Assembly: GCA_963838235.1 (NCBI GenBank)
Contig: CAWIQJ010000006.1
Span: 434,001-498,000 of the forward strand
Reading direction: 5' to 3'
Length of the DNA stretch: 64,000 bases
Source of the DNA: JAFECT01 sp963838235
GTDB taxonomy: Bacteria > Pseudomonadota > Alphaproteobacteria > Caulobacterales > Caulobacteraceae
In this document: positions 8,730-16,625 of the stretch, in pieces
Numbering within the stretch: position 1 is the first letter of the stretch
Layout of the letters: each line of letters opens with the position of its first letter
Translations under genes and position numbers: made by a program
Notes under the pieces: generated by a model
Told to the model about the DNA's origin: nothing
The model's database searches: none
Seen by the model: the letters and a program-made list of their open reading frames with translations, nothing else

Positions 8730-8979
8730 TTCGCAGCGGGCTTAAAGCCCGTCCTTCTCAACGCATTTTGGACCGCCCAGGCATGGCAAGGCCCGGCGGT
8801 CCGAAGCGGGGGTTCCTAATGGAAACGGCGTCCGCACGCAAGCCTGCAAGCCCGGTGCGGACGCCGCCTCTCAAGCGGTACGCGACTAAACATAAGCCTA
8901 CTGATACGCTTTACTGGGTAAGCCTACAGGTACGCGTACTGATGTCGCGGCGTCGGGGGGGACCGACGCCGCAGACCCC
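8730..8979 (-). promoter_or_regulatory. Structured 5' leader of rpmI-rplT
   Basis: The 250 nt upstream of rpmI hold no convincing gene but four perfect inverted repeats. They are 8947-8956/8963-8972 (10 bp), 8826-8837/8855-8866 (12 bp), 8770-8777/8795-8802 (8 bp) and 8738-8743/8745-8750 next to the start. Such density suggests an RNA leader, and L20 autoregulation is the established precedent for this operon. The assignment as a regulatory leader is inference; the first hairpin could instead end the small gene just upstream. Confidence 0.5.
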
Positions 8980-9231
8980 TTAGTCCCGCGTGAATTCGCG
9001 CAACCGCATGATGACCAGGTCCGGGGAGCCCGGGCCGGCCAGCTTCAGGCGGTCGATTTCGCGCTGCAGGAAAAGCTTGAACAGTTCGTTTGCCTCGTCC
9101 GAAAGAGCCCGGACGGTGCGCGCCGAGGCCCGAGCCAGCGCGAGCGCCGCCTCAATCTCGACGTCGACGACCGCGCCGCGCGCAGTCGCCGGGTCGTGCG
9201 AGCGCAGGGGCCCGCCCGATGAATCCGCCAT
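8980..9231 (-). CDS. Small hypothetical protein, helical
   Basis: This encodes 83 residues, predicted mostly helical, with an Ala/Glu-rich centre (EIEAALALARASARTVRALSDEANELFKLFLQREID) and no signal or membrane segment. It has a clean ATG, codon bias like its neighbours, and lies directly upstream of the rpmI leader on the same strand. No family is recognised. Confidence 0.5.
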   Translation of the reverse strand: MADSSGGPLRSHDPATARGAVVDVEIEAALALARASARTVRALSDEANELFKLFLQREIDRLKLAGPGSPDLVIMRLREFTRD

Positions 9232-9394
9232 CGTGCTGAAATCTCAAAGCGTTAGGGACGCCCCGAAGCGAGGGAGGAGACCGCGTGCGCAGTGCGTCCA
9301 AGGGGCGCGCGCGGAAGAGGGCGCCTTAAGCTCGGCTTGCGTGGCGAAACGGTGACGGAATTACGGCTAAAAAAAGGCAACTACCCATTATGGG

Positions 9395-10390
9395 TCACCA
9401 GTCGACGACGACGCCCACATTCCTCCGTTCGGCCTCGCGCAGGATGAAGTCCGCCGACAACACGTCCTCGGCGGCCATGCCCAGGGACTTGAACATCGTA
9501 ATGTCCTCAGGCCCGCGCCGGCCCGGGACCTTGCCCAGCAGCACCTCGCCCACCTCGCCGGCGATATGGTCGGGGGTGACCACCCCCGCCTCGAAGGCCC
9601 GGCGCAACTCGCCGGCCAGGACCAGAGCGCTGTCCTTATAGTCGACGAAGACGCGGCAGCGGGCGACCGTGTCGTGATCGACCTCGGCGGTGGTCGGGAT
9701 CGAGGAGCCGACCACGTTCAGGTGCTGGCCGGGCTTCAGCCAGGCGCCCTTGAAGAAGGGCTCCGGCGCGGCGGAGACCAGGCACAGCACGTCCGATCCC
9801 GCCGCCGCCTCGGCGGTGGCGGCGACCTCCAACGGGAAGGGCGCGGCGCCCGCGTGGGCCGTAACGAAGGCTTGGGTCTTGGCCGGGTCGCGGCCCCAGA
9901 CCAGGCAGCGCTCGAACTTGCGCACCAGGGCCATGGACCGGATGTGGGTGGAGGCCTGTTCGCCCAGGCCGAAGATCGACAGGGTCTTTGCGTCCTTGCG
10001 GGCCAGGGCGTCGGTGGCCGCGGCGCTGGCGGCGGCGGTGCGGATGCCGGTGATCTCGGCGGCGTCGACGGCGCAGAGCAGCTGGCCGGTATCGGCCTCG
10101 AACAGCAACACCAGGCCCTGGTGCGACTTGATCCCCAGGGCGGCCGCGCCCGGGAAGATGGTCACCGTCTTGACGCCGAGCCGCTTGGGATCGTCCACAT
10201 AGCCCGGCATCCAGCCCATCACCCCCGTCTGGGCGCGGTTGCGCACCATCGCGCGGATCGGCTGGGCGGTGCGCCCCTCCGACACCTGGCTGAAGGCCTT
10301 GCACATCAGGTCGATGCACGCCGCCATGGGCAGGCAGTCGACGACCGCTTGCGGGTTCAGGATACGTATCTTGGAGGAGGGTCCGCTCAT
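9395..10390 (-). CDS. Ornithine cyclodeaminase / mu-crystallin family protein
   Basis: The 331-residue protein has the family layout: an N-terminal substrate domain (GVKTVTIFPGAAALGIKSHQG, with the conserved Lys), the EITGIRTAAASAAATDAL segment, and an NAD(P)-binding Rossmann motif FGLGEQASTH at about residue 140. The C-terminal part carries VVGSSIPTTAEVD and DITMFKSLG. Members include ornithine cyclodeaminase, alanine dehydrogenase and ketimine reductases, and substrate cannot be decided from sequence alone. It stands alone; the plus-strand gene upstream is divergent. The start at 10390 follows a purine-rich GGAGAC-type site (minus strand). Confidence 0.88.
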   Translation of the reverse strand: MSGPSSKIRILNPQAVVDCLPMAACIDLMCKAFSQVSEGRTAQPIRAMVRNRAQTGVMGWMPGYVDDPKRLGVKTVTIFPGAAALGIKSHQGLVLLFEADTGQLLCAVDAAEITGIRTAAASAAATDALARKDAKTLSIFGLGEQASTHIRSMALVRKFERCLVWGRDPAKTQAFVTAHAGAAPFPLEVAATAEAAAGSDVLCLVSAAPEPFFKGAWLKPGQHLNVVGSSIPTTAEVDHDTVARCRVFVDYKDSALVLAGELRRAFEAGVVTPDHIAGEVGEVLLGKVPGRRGPEDITMFKSLGMAAEDVLSADFILREAERRNVGVVVDW

Positions 10391-10520
10391 GCGTCTCCTT
10401 TTCCAGGCGCCGCGCGCGGTGGCAAGGGTTGATCAACGCACGAGCGCGATTGACGCCGGCCTTCGGCCCGGGTCTGCTGGCTACCGCCCTGACGAAAGGC
10501 CAAGACAGAAGGATTGCGCT

Positions 10521-10847
10521 ATGATCGTGCTCCTCGCCGCGTTGCATCTCAGCGTCACGCCCGTCGCCTACACGCCCGACAAGCCGCTGCCGAAGCTGCC
10601 GCTCACCCGCGACTACCTGGCCTTCTGCGACAAGGAGGCGAAGCGCTGCAGCGACTACCTGTTCGACTTCATCTGGAATTCGACGGTCGGGCCCCAGCAC
10701 GTAGGCTATTGCCTGCCCGAAAACGAAGCGTCCGAAACGGTGATCACCGACAAGGTCGTGACCTGGCTGCGCGCCCATCCCGACCTCGCCGACAAGCCGA
10801 CCAACCCGTCGCTGACCAAGGCCCTGATGGCGAGCTATCCCTGCTGA
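10521..10847 (+). CDS. Small secreted protein, Rap1a/Tai-like fold
   Basis: This gives 108 residues with a short hydrophobic N-terminus (MIVLLAALHLSVTPVA) that could be a signal peptide. The spacing of conserved features resembles Rap1a/Tai domains: a paired Cys (FCDKEAKRCSDYL), a GYCLPE segment, a VVTWLRAHPDL helix, and a C-terminal ALMASYPC. In type VI secretion loci such proteins are immunity factors, but alphaproteobacteria carry many orphans and no effector or T6SS gene is visible here. The ATG at 10521 was chosen over the longer frame because it begins the hydrophobic segment. It is convergent with the DUF6134 gene, with only a 4-bp gap. Confidence 0.6.
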   Translation: MIVLLAALHLSVTPVAYTPDKPLPKLPLTRDYLAFCDKEAKRCSDYLFDFIWNSTVGPQHVGYCLPENEASETVITDKVVTWLRAHPDLADKPTNPSLTKALMASYPC

Positions 10848-10851
10848 GGCG

Positions 10852-11511
10852 TCAGACGCGCACGTAATCGACGAACGAACCGTCCTTCACCTTGCCGCGC
10901 AGCGCAAGCCAGGCGCCCGAGGCGTCGTACCAGTCGGTGAGTTCGGCTTCGCCGGTGACTACGATCTTCGACGTGGCGGTGGTCTGGGTGTTCGGCGGCG
11001 CGTAGCTGCCGCGGCTGTGGGCGAGACTTGCGCGGATCAGCTTGCCGTCCTGCGGATTGAACAGCGGCGCGTGCATGGCGTCGGCGTTCCAGTGCGTCAT
11101 CGGCGCGGCGGCGCCGGAGAGCACGGCGTGGCCGAGTTTCGAGCCGTCGACCATCACGCTGTCGCCGCTCCGACGCGCGCTCAGATGTTGCGCATTGCCG
11201 TTGGCGACCGTGCGCGTGTCCAGGCTCTCGATCCGCCCCGCGCGCCAGCGCTCGCTGGCGTGGTGGGTGTATTTCAGCAAGGTGACCGGACCCAGGGTCA
11301 CGGTCATGGCGACCTCGGTCTCCACCGCGGTCGCGTCGCCGGCGACGCTGAAGCTCATGCGGTGTTCGCCAATCTTCGAGCTTTTTCGGAAGATGTGGAA
11401 CAACAGCCGGCCGGGCGCTGCAAACGCGCCGCGGGCGCAGAGGGCGGGTCCGGCGATCAGGCCGCCCAGGATCAGACGTCGCGTGCAATCGATGGTCATG
11501 GCGCGTTCCAT
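10852..11511 (-). CDS. DUF6134 family secreted protein
   Basis: The protein has 219 residues with a twin-arginine-like N-terminus (CTRRLILGGLIAGPALCARGAFA) that should direct export. The mature part matches the DUF6134 pattern: LLFHIFRKSSKIGEHRMSF, a TLGPVTLLKYTHHASERW strand, a THWN motif, and a closing TDWYDASGAWLALRGKVKDG. The domain is all-beta and of unknown role. Two in-frame ATGs (11511 and 11499) are possible; the downstream one still keeps the signal peptide. A palindromic repeat lies just upstream. Confidence 0.75.
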   Translation of the reverse strand: MERAMTIDCTRRLILGGLIAGPALCARGAFAAPGRLLFHIFRKSSKIGEHRMSFSVAGDATAVETEVAMTVTLGPVTLLKYTHHASERWRAGRIESLDTRTVANGNAQHLSARRSGDSVMVDGSKLGHAVLSGAAAPMTHWNADAMHAPLFNPQDGKLIRASLAHSRGSYAPPNTQTTATSKIVVTGEAELTDWYDASGAWLALRGKVKDGSFVDYVRV

Positions 11512-11553
11512 ACGCGCGAGCCGCCGCCTTGGATCGCTAGAACTCAAGCATTT

Positions 11554-11602
11554 GAGCGCGTTGTGACCGTAAAACCGGGGTCCACTTTTACGCAACGCGC
11601 TC
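11554..11602. repeat. Palindromic intergenic repeat, third copy of the AAAACCG/CACTTTT family
   Basis: Outer arms gagcgcgttg (11554-11563) and caacgcgctc (11593-11602) are perfect. Inside them cgtaaaa pairs with ttttacg around ccggggtccac. The architecture is the same as the tandem elements at 1382-1485, though the outer arms differ in sequence. Confidence 0.75.
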
Positions 11603-11606
11603 GGGG

Positions 11607-12095
11607 TCAGTCGGTAGTCTCCAGGGTATGATCCTCGGTCAGGCGCTGATAGGCGCGCACCAGGCGTTCCACATTGATCGTGTTGGAGCGGATGAGCTCG
11701 TTCCAACTCTCGAGCCGGACCACCGTCACCGGCACGACATAGCCGCCCGCCCGCTTTTCCAGGAGGCCCTTCTCGGCCAGGCGCAGGACGTTGCGTCGCA
11801 CGGTCTCGTAGGGAAAGTCGAGGAATTCGGCGAGGCCGCGGATGGTCACCGGCCGGCGCATCTCGTCCGGCGGGACCGTGTCGATGGCCCCATAGGCTCG
11901 CTCGAAATTCTCGTCGCCGAGGAACTGGGCCAGGTTGCCCCGCGCCACGGCCAGGCAGATCAGGCCGTCCACCAGATTGCCGTTGGTGGCCTTGCGGATC
12001 AGGTTCAGGCTGCGCAGCAGATAGTCCGCCGAGGCACGGCCGAGCGCCCGGCCGATCTCGCTCCTGGCGTCCTCTTCCGTGCGATTCTTGGACAT
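11607..12095 (-). CDS. Winged-helix DNA-binding regulator
   Basis: This encodes 162 residues. The N-terminal two thirds is helical (RASADYLLRSLNLIRKATNGNLVDGLICLAVARGN). It is followed by a helix-turn-helix with a plausible recognition helix (TIRGLAEFLDFPYETVRRNVLRLAEKGLLEKR) and a short beta wing (GYVVPV). This is MarR/GntR-like in layout, but no exact family or ligand is evident. A downstream helix may dimerise. The start at 12095 (MSKNRTEEDAR) was chosen because the longer open frame upstream is antisense to the neighbouring oxygenase. A target gene cannot be assigned; the nearest candidates are the DUF6134 gene and the divergent oxygenase. Confidence 0.7.
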   Translation of the reverse strand: MSKNRTEEDARSEIGRALGRASADYLLRSLNLIRKATNGNLVDGLICLAVARGNLAQFLGDENFERAYGAIDTVPPDEMRRPVTIRGLAEFLDFPYETVRRNVLRLAEKGLLEKRAGGYVVPVTVVRLESWNELIRSNTINVERLVRAYQRLTEDHTLETTD

Positions 12096-12389
12096 GGCGT
12101 CCGGTCCGGCCCCGCTCTCGAAACCCTTGCCGCCGACGTTGCGGCGTTCGCCCTGTTGCAGCGGTCTCCAGGGGTCCGATCTTAACCCCAAATAGAGATC
12201 AGGCCCAGGAAAGATGGTCGGACGAGAGGTCGCGGGCCTGCGGCCTCGGACCGTCTGGACAGGGGCCGGCGTCAAACCTAAGCCGCATTCGCGGTGTTTC
12301 AGGCCGGCTCCCCGGGCGGCGATCAGGCGAAAAGGCTTGCGCCCGCCCGCCGGGGGTCGTGCAATGGCGCTCGAAAGGTTGGCGGAGTC

Positions 12390-13094
12390 ATGGACTTGGC
12401 GGAAGCGGCGGGCATCGAGACCCAGGGGCGGACCAACGCTCTGACCGAGCAGGTGAAGGCGAGCCTCTGCGCGTCGTTCGCGAACGGCGCGCCGCACGAT
12501 GCGCCCTACCGGCACTGGATCGTCTCCGATGTTTTCCCAACAGCCATGCCCACCACCCTGTTCAACCTGCCGTTCGCGACCGCGGACCTGCACGGCGTCT
12601 CGGGCAAGCGTGAGCTGCACAACGACACGCGCCGCTATTTCGACGCCGAAAACAATGCACGCTTCGAAGAGTGCGGCGCCGTGGCCGACGCCTTTCAGTC
12701 GCCGCAGGTGGTGGACGCGATCGAGCGCCACACCGGCGCGGACCTGCGCGGCACCTACGTGCGTCTCGAATACGCCCAGGACATCGACGGCTTCTGGCTC
12801 GAGCCGCACACCGACCTCGGCGTGAAGAAGTTCACCATGCTGATCTATCTGGGCAACGGCCCCGATCAGAACGATCTCGGTACGGACATCTACCGCGATC
12901 ACGAGACCTGGGCGAAGCGCCCGCCGTTCACGCCCAACACCGCGCTTATCTTCGTGCCCGGCGACAGCACCTGGCACGGCTTTGAAAAGCGCGCGATCAA
13001 GGGCGTGCGCAAGTCGGTGATCATGAACTACGTCACCGACGACTGGCGCGCCCGCGAACAGCTCGCGTATCCGACCACGCCGGTTAAGGTGTAG
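12390..13094 (+). CDS. 2-oxoglutarate/Fe(II)-dependent oxygenase superfamily protein
   Basis: The protein has 234 residues. The iron-binding facial triad is visible as HTD in LEPHTDLGVKKFTMLIYLG and a distal His in STWHGFEKRAIKGVRKSVI, whose Arg would bind 2-oxoglutarate. Hydroxylation of an unknown substrate is expected. The ATG at 12390 follows AGGTTGGCGGAG; the longer frame from 12294 is less likely. The gene borders the mannose/glycan cluster, whose other edge carries a second, only distantly similar oxygenase (18644-19264), so a role in glycan or lipid-carrier modification is possible but inferred only from position. The upstream gap (12096-12389) shows no other gene and probably holds divergent promoters. 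Confidence 0.8.
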   Translation: MDLAEAAGIETQGRTNALTEQVKASLCASFANGAPHDAPYRHWIVSDVFPTAMPTTLFNLPFATADLHGVSGKRELHNDTRRYFDAENNARFEECGAVADAFQSPQVVDAIERHTGADLRGTYVRLEYAQDIDGFWLEPHTDLGVKKFTMLIYLGNGPDQNDLGTDIYRDHETWAKRPPFTPNTALIFVPGDSTWHGFEKRAIKGVRKSVIMNYVTDDWRAREQLAYPTTPVKV

Positions 13095-13116
13095 GTCGCG
13101 CCGCGCTTTGATGGCG

Positions 13117-13249
13117 GCGCTTGCTGGATCCTCGCCGCCGCGCGGCTGAGCGCCGCGCAACGTCAAGGATGACGACTTCCTTCAAATGTTTTCGTCATCC
13201 TTGAGCACGGGGCGCGTCAGCGCCGCGGGATCGAGGATTCAGCAAGCGC
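13117..13249. repeat. 133-bp nested palindromic intergenic element
   Basis: Outer 18-bp arms (13117-13134 and 13232-13249) match at 17 positions. Inner 13-bp arms (13163-13175 and 13192-13204, tcaaggatgacga) are perfect, and the bases between are partly complementary. It lies between two convergent genes and could act as a bidirectional terminator or be a MITE-like repeat. Confidence 0.8.
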
Positions 13250-13266
13250 AACGGCGCCGCGCGCGC

Positions 13267-14232
13267 CTAAGACCTGGCGTCCAAAATTTTCCGCACAGCG
13301 TCCGCGGCGACCGTCGTCGAGTTGAGCGGCCCCTTGGTCCGGGCCGGCGTTCCTGACCCTTCGAACCGCGCAACCAAACCCGCGTCGATCAGCCGGTCGA
13401 GGATCGGCGCGTGGCGTTCGCCGCCGAGATCGAACACCTCCACGGGATGGGGCGAGGAGATCGCCTCGCTCATCATCGAGACGCTGTCGCTGGTTACCAC
13501 CAGGCGATCCGACAACGCCAGTATGCCGTGGTACGGGTTTGTGCCATCGCGGTCCCACAGGAACACGCGCGGATCGCCCAGGAAGGCTTGACCTACGGCG
13601 CCGATCAGGTGCTGCGGCGTGCGCGGCGAGGGCGTGATCGCCAGGCCCGCGCCGCTTTCGTCCTTGGCCTGGCGCAGCAGCGTTATCAGACGCTCGCCCG
13701 CGGCCGGATCGAAGTCGTAGTTGCGCGTGGGCCCGCCCAGCACCACGCCGATCAGGGGATGGCCCAGCGGCGCGAACCGTTCGCGCCAGCGGTCTGCGGC
13801 GGCCTTCAGCTTCTCCGGCGTCAGGTCGTGCAGCGCCGTCGGCACGGTCAGCACATTGGGCCCGCGCGCGCGGTCGTGCGGCATGGCGACGACCAGGTCG
13901 AAGGCCTTGGGATCGGTCAAGGGATCCTGCACGTGCACGGCGACGGTCTTGCCGCCGCTGGCGTAACGCACGGCGACCGCGGCGGCGGCGGACTTGCGCC
14001 CGCAGGTGACGATCAGGTCGGGCCAGGGCGACTCGAGCTGGTCGAGCTCCGGGTCGGAATCGATCACCGCCGCGGGCGAGCGCGCCCAGGCGCCGGGCAG
14101 CAGGCTCCAGGGAAAGCGAATGCCCACGGTCTTTTCCACCACGGTGTCGGCCACGGCCTCGGCCAGGCCGCGCGCCTGGGTGCGCATGCCGGCGGCGCCG
14201 GTGGTGACCGCCCAGGCCGTCCGCTTGCTCAT
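13267..14232 (-). CDS. ELM1-family protein (mitochondrial-fission ELM1-like)
   Basis: This 321-residue protein matches the bacterial ELM1 family, which has a glycosyltransferase-like two-domain fold. Visible motifs are AWAVTTGAAGMRTQARGLAEA at the N-terminus, DLIVTCGRKSAA, VHVQDPL, GVVLGGPTRNYDFD, ITPSPRTP and VTSDSVSMMSEAI. The ATG at 14232 overlaps the stop of the mannose-1-phosphate guanylyltransferase gene by 4 nt, so the two are co-transcribed and probably coupled. That pairing supports a role in cell-surface sugar metabolism. The exact reaction is unknown. Confidence 0.85.
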   Translation of the reverse strand: MSKRTAWAVTTGAAGMRTQARGLAEAVADTVVEKTVGIRFPWSLLPGAWARSPAAVIDSDPELDQLESPWPDLIVTCGRKSAAAAVAVRYASGGKTVAVHVQDPLTDPKAFDLVVAMPHDRARGPNVLTVPTALHDLTPEKLKAAADRWRERFAPLGHPLIGVVLGGPTRNYDFDPAAGERLITLLRQAKDESGAGLAITPSPRTPQHLIGAVGQAFLGDPRVFLWDRDGTNPYHGILALSDRLVVTSDSVSMMSEAISSPHPVEVFDLGGERHAPILDRLIDAGLVARFEGSGTPARTKGPLNSTTVAADAVRKILDARS

Positions 14233-15326
14233 GTGTCGCCTGCGTCGCGGGTGAGGCGCGCGATCTCCGCGGCGAGGTCCTTCACCTCTTCCTCGCGGCC
14301 GCGGCGGCAGACCAGCACCCCTTCGGGCGTGGCCACGATGACCAGGTCTTCGACGCCGATCGCGGCGACCGGCACGCCTTCGGCGCGCACCAGCACGTTC
14401 TTCACATCGCGCGCGACGACATCGCCGGACAACAGCGCGCCGTCTGCATCCTTGTCGCCGGCCGCCCACAGCGCCGACCAGGTCCCGAGATCCGCCCACT
14501 GAAGATCGGCGGCGACCACCGCGGCGCGCTGGGTCTTCTCCACCAGGGCGCGGTCGATGGAGATGGCGGGCGCGCGGCCGAAGGCCTCCGCATTCAGTTC
14601 GCGCGCGTCGTGCGTGCGTTTCGCATGCGCCCACGCCTGTTCGGCGGCGGCGTAGACCTGGGGCGCGCGGTCGAGAATCTCGTCGAGCGCCGAGCGCGCC
14701 GGCATCATGAACATGCCGCTGTTCCAGAGACAGCCTTCCGCCACCAGCCGTGCGGCTTCGGGCGCTTGCGGCTTCTCCACAAAGCTCGCAACCTCGAAGG
14801 CGTCGGTCACGCCGGCGATGGGTGTGCCGGGTCGGATGTAACCGTAGCCGGTCGCAGGACCGTCCGGCTTCAGGCCGAACAGGCCCAGACGATCGCTTCG
14901 CGCGAGCGTGGTCGCCGTCGCCGCGGCATGACCGAACGCCTCCTCGTCGCCGATGGCGTGGTCGGTGGGCATGACGAAGGCGATGGCGTTTTCGTCCGTG
15001 GCGGCACAATCGAGCAGGGCGGCGGTCACCGCCGGCGCGGTGTCGCGGCCGAAGGGCTCGAGGATCAGGGTCGCGGTCTCGCCGATCTCGTCCAGCTGCT
15101 CGCGGATGATGACGGCGTGGGCGAGGCTGCCGACCACGACGGGCGGGCCGAAGCGCGACCGGTCCGTGGTTCGCAGGATCGCCTGCTGGAACAGGGTCAG
15201 GTCGCCATTCTTCGAAGAGCGGGCCAGGCGCAGGAACTGCTTGGGCCGCTCGCCGCGCGACAGCGGCCACAGGCGCGATCCGCCGCCGCCGGAGAGGTAG
15301 ACCGGAATGACCGGGGAGGTGGGCAA
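14229..15326 (-). CDS. manC: Mannose-1-phosphate guanylyltransferase (monofunctional)
   Basis: The enzyme makes GDP-mannose from mannose-1-phosphate and GTP. The nucleotidyltransferase signature is plain at residues 10-30 (LSGGGGSRLWPLSRGERPKQFL), followed by EPFGRDTAPAVTAA, MPTDHAIGD, FVEKPQAPEA, WNSGMFM and the C-terminal WADLGTWSALW. At 365 residues it lacks the isomerase half of the bifunctional enzymes. It is divergent from the polyprenyl-phosphate glycosyltransferase gene, with about 100 bp between them. GDP-mannose would be the donor that enzyme needs. Confidence 0.93.
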   Translation of the reverse strand: MPTSPVIPVYLSGGGGSRLWPLSRGERPKQFLRLARSSKNGDLTLFQQAILRTTDRSRFGPPVVVGSLAHAVIIREQLDEIGETATLILEPFGRDTAPAVTAALLDCAATDENAIAFVMPTDHAIGDEEAFGHAAATATTLARSDRLGLFGLKPDGPATGYGYIRPGTPIAGVTDAFEVASFVEKPQAPEAARLVAEGCLWNSGMFMMPARSALDEILDRAPQVYAAAEQAWAHAKRTHDARELNAEAFGRAPAISIDRALVEKTQRAAVVAADLQWADLGTWSALWAAGDKDADGALLSGDVVARDVKNVLVRAEGVPVAAIGVEDLVIVATPEGVLVCRRGREEEVKDLAAEIARLTRDAGDT

Positions 15327-15428
15327 GCGGGGCGCTCCAAGGGCTGCCGTCTCATAGCGGCGGCGGGCCCCAGGGTCGAGCGGCCCCTTCTAAATCCAGC
15401 CGTTCCGTGCGAGACCGCGCCCGAAAGA

Positions 15429-16625
15429 ATGTTGAGGAATTCAACATTGTCGAGCGCCGCCGAGCCAGTCGTGACCCAAGATGCCCCGATCCGGCGCGTC
15501 GCGGGCGCCTCTGCGCCTCAGCTGACCGTGGTAGCGCCCACCTATAACGAGCGCGGCAATGTCGAGCGGCTGCTCGAGCTCTTGGACGCGGCGCTGAAGG
15601 GCGTGACCTGGGAAGTCATCTTTGTCGACGACGATTCCCCCGACGGCACCGCCCAGCTGGTGAAGGACATCGCCGCGCGCGATCCGCGCGTGCACTGCAT
15701 TCGCCGCGTCGGCCGTCGTGGATTGGCGGGCGCGGTGATCGAAGGCGCGCTGGCGAGCGCCGCGCCGTTCGTGGGCGTGATCGACGCGGACCTGCAGCAT
15801 GACGAACGCCTGCTGCCGGACATGCTGAAGAAGCTCGAAGCCAACGAAGCCGATCTGGTGGTGGCCAGTCGCTATGTCGACGGCGGCGGCGAGACCGGCG
15901 GTTTCACGCGCACACGCGCGGCGGGCAGCCGTCTCGCCAACTGGCTGGGCGGACGCATTCTGCATGCGCGGGTGTCAGACCCGGTGTCAGGCTTCTTCAT
16001 GATCCGCCGCGAGGTGGTCGAGGAAGCCGCGCCCAGGCTTTCCACCGAAGGCTTCAAGATCCTGTTCGACATCATCGCCACGACCCGCAAACCCCTGCGT
16101 ATCCTGGAACTCCCGTACGAGTTCCGCGAGCGCGAGGCGGGCGAGAGCAAGCTCGATCAGCGGGTGGTGATCGAATACCTCGGCCTGCTGGTCACCAAGG
16201 CGACCAACGATATCATCTCGCCGCGCTTCATTCTGTTCGGCCTGGTCGGCGGCTCCGGCTTCGTCGTGCAGTACGCGGTGACCAAGCTGCTCGGGATGTT
16301 CGCGCCGCATCTGGGCGTGGCGGCCTTGACGCTGTTCGGTTTGAGTTTCCTCGCCCGCGATGCGATCGGCGCGCTGACGGCGATGACGTCGAACTATCTG
16401 CTCAACAACTTTCTCACCTACGCCGACCGCCGCAAGCGCGGATGGAAGATGGTCATAGGCTATTTGCAATTCTGCATGGCGTGCAGCTTCGGCCTGGTGG
16501 TGAACCTCGGCGTCGGCGCCGCGGTGCGCCACTTCCTGCCCCACAACGATCTTCTCGCCACTGCCGCCGGCGTCGGCGCCGGCGCGGTCTGGAACTATGT
16601 CTCCACCGCCCTCGCCGTCTGGTGA
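15429..16625 (+). CDS. Polyprenyl-phosphate glycosyltransferase (GT2, DPM1-like) fused to a GtrA domain
   Basis: The protein has 398 residues. Residues ~30-250 form a GT2 catalytic domain of the dolichyl-phosphate mannose synthase type: VVAPTYNERGNVERLLELL, VDDDSPDGT, VIDADLQHDE (the metal-binding DxD), DPVSGFFMIRR and PYEFREREAGESKL. From ~residue 255 a GtrA-like domain of about four membrane helices follows (FILFGLVGGSGFVVQYAVTKL, the SNYLLNNFLTY motif). It should transfer mannose or a similar sugar from a nucleotide to undecaprenyl phosphate and help flip it to the periplasm. Its stop overlaps the GT39 start (GTGA). I chose the ATG at 15429; other in-frame upstream starts run antisense through manC. 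Confidence 0.9.
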   Translation: MLRNSTLSSAAEPVVTQDAPIRRVAGASAPQLTVVAPTYNERGNVERLLELLDAALKGVTWEVIFVDDDSPDGTAQLVKDIAARDPRVHCIRRVGRRGLAGAVIEGALASAAPFVGVIDADLQHDERLLPDMLKKLEANEADLVVASRYVDGGGETGGFTRTRAAGSRLANWLGGRILHARVSDPVSGFFMIRREVVEEAAPRLSTEGFKILFDIIATTRKPLRILELPYEFREREAGESKLDQRVVIEYLGLLVTKATNDIISPRFILFGLVGGSGFVVQYAVTKLLGMFAPHLGVAALTLFGLSFLARDAIGALTAMTSNYLLNNFLTYADRRKRGWKMVIGYLQFCMACSFGLVVNLGVGAAVRHFLPHNDLLATAAGVGAGAVWNYVSTALAVW

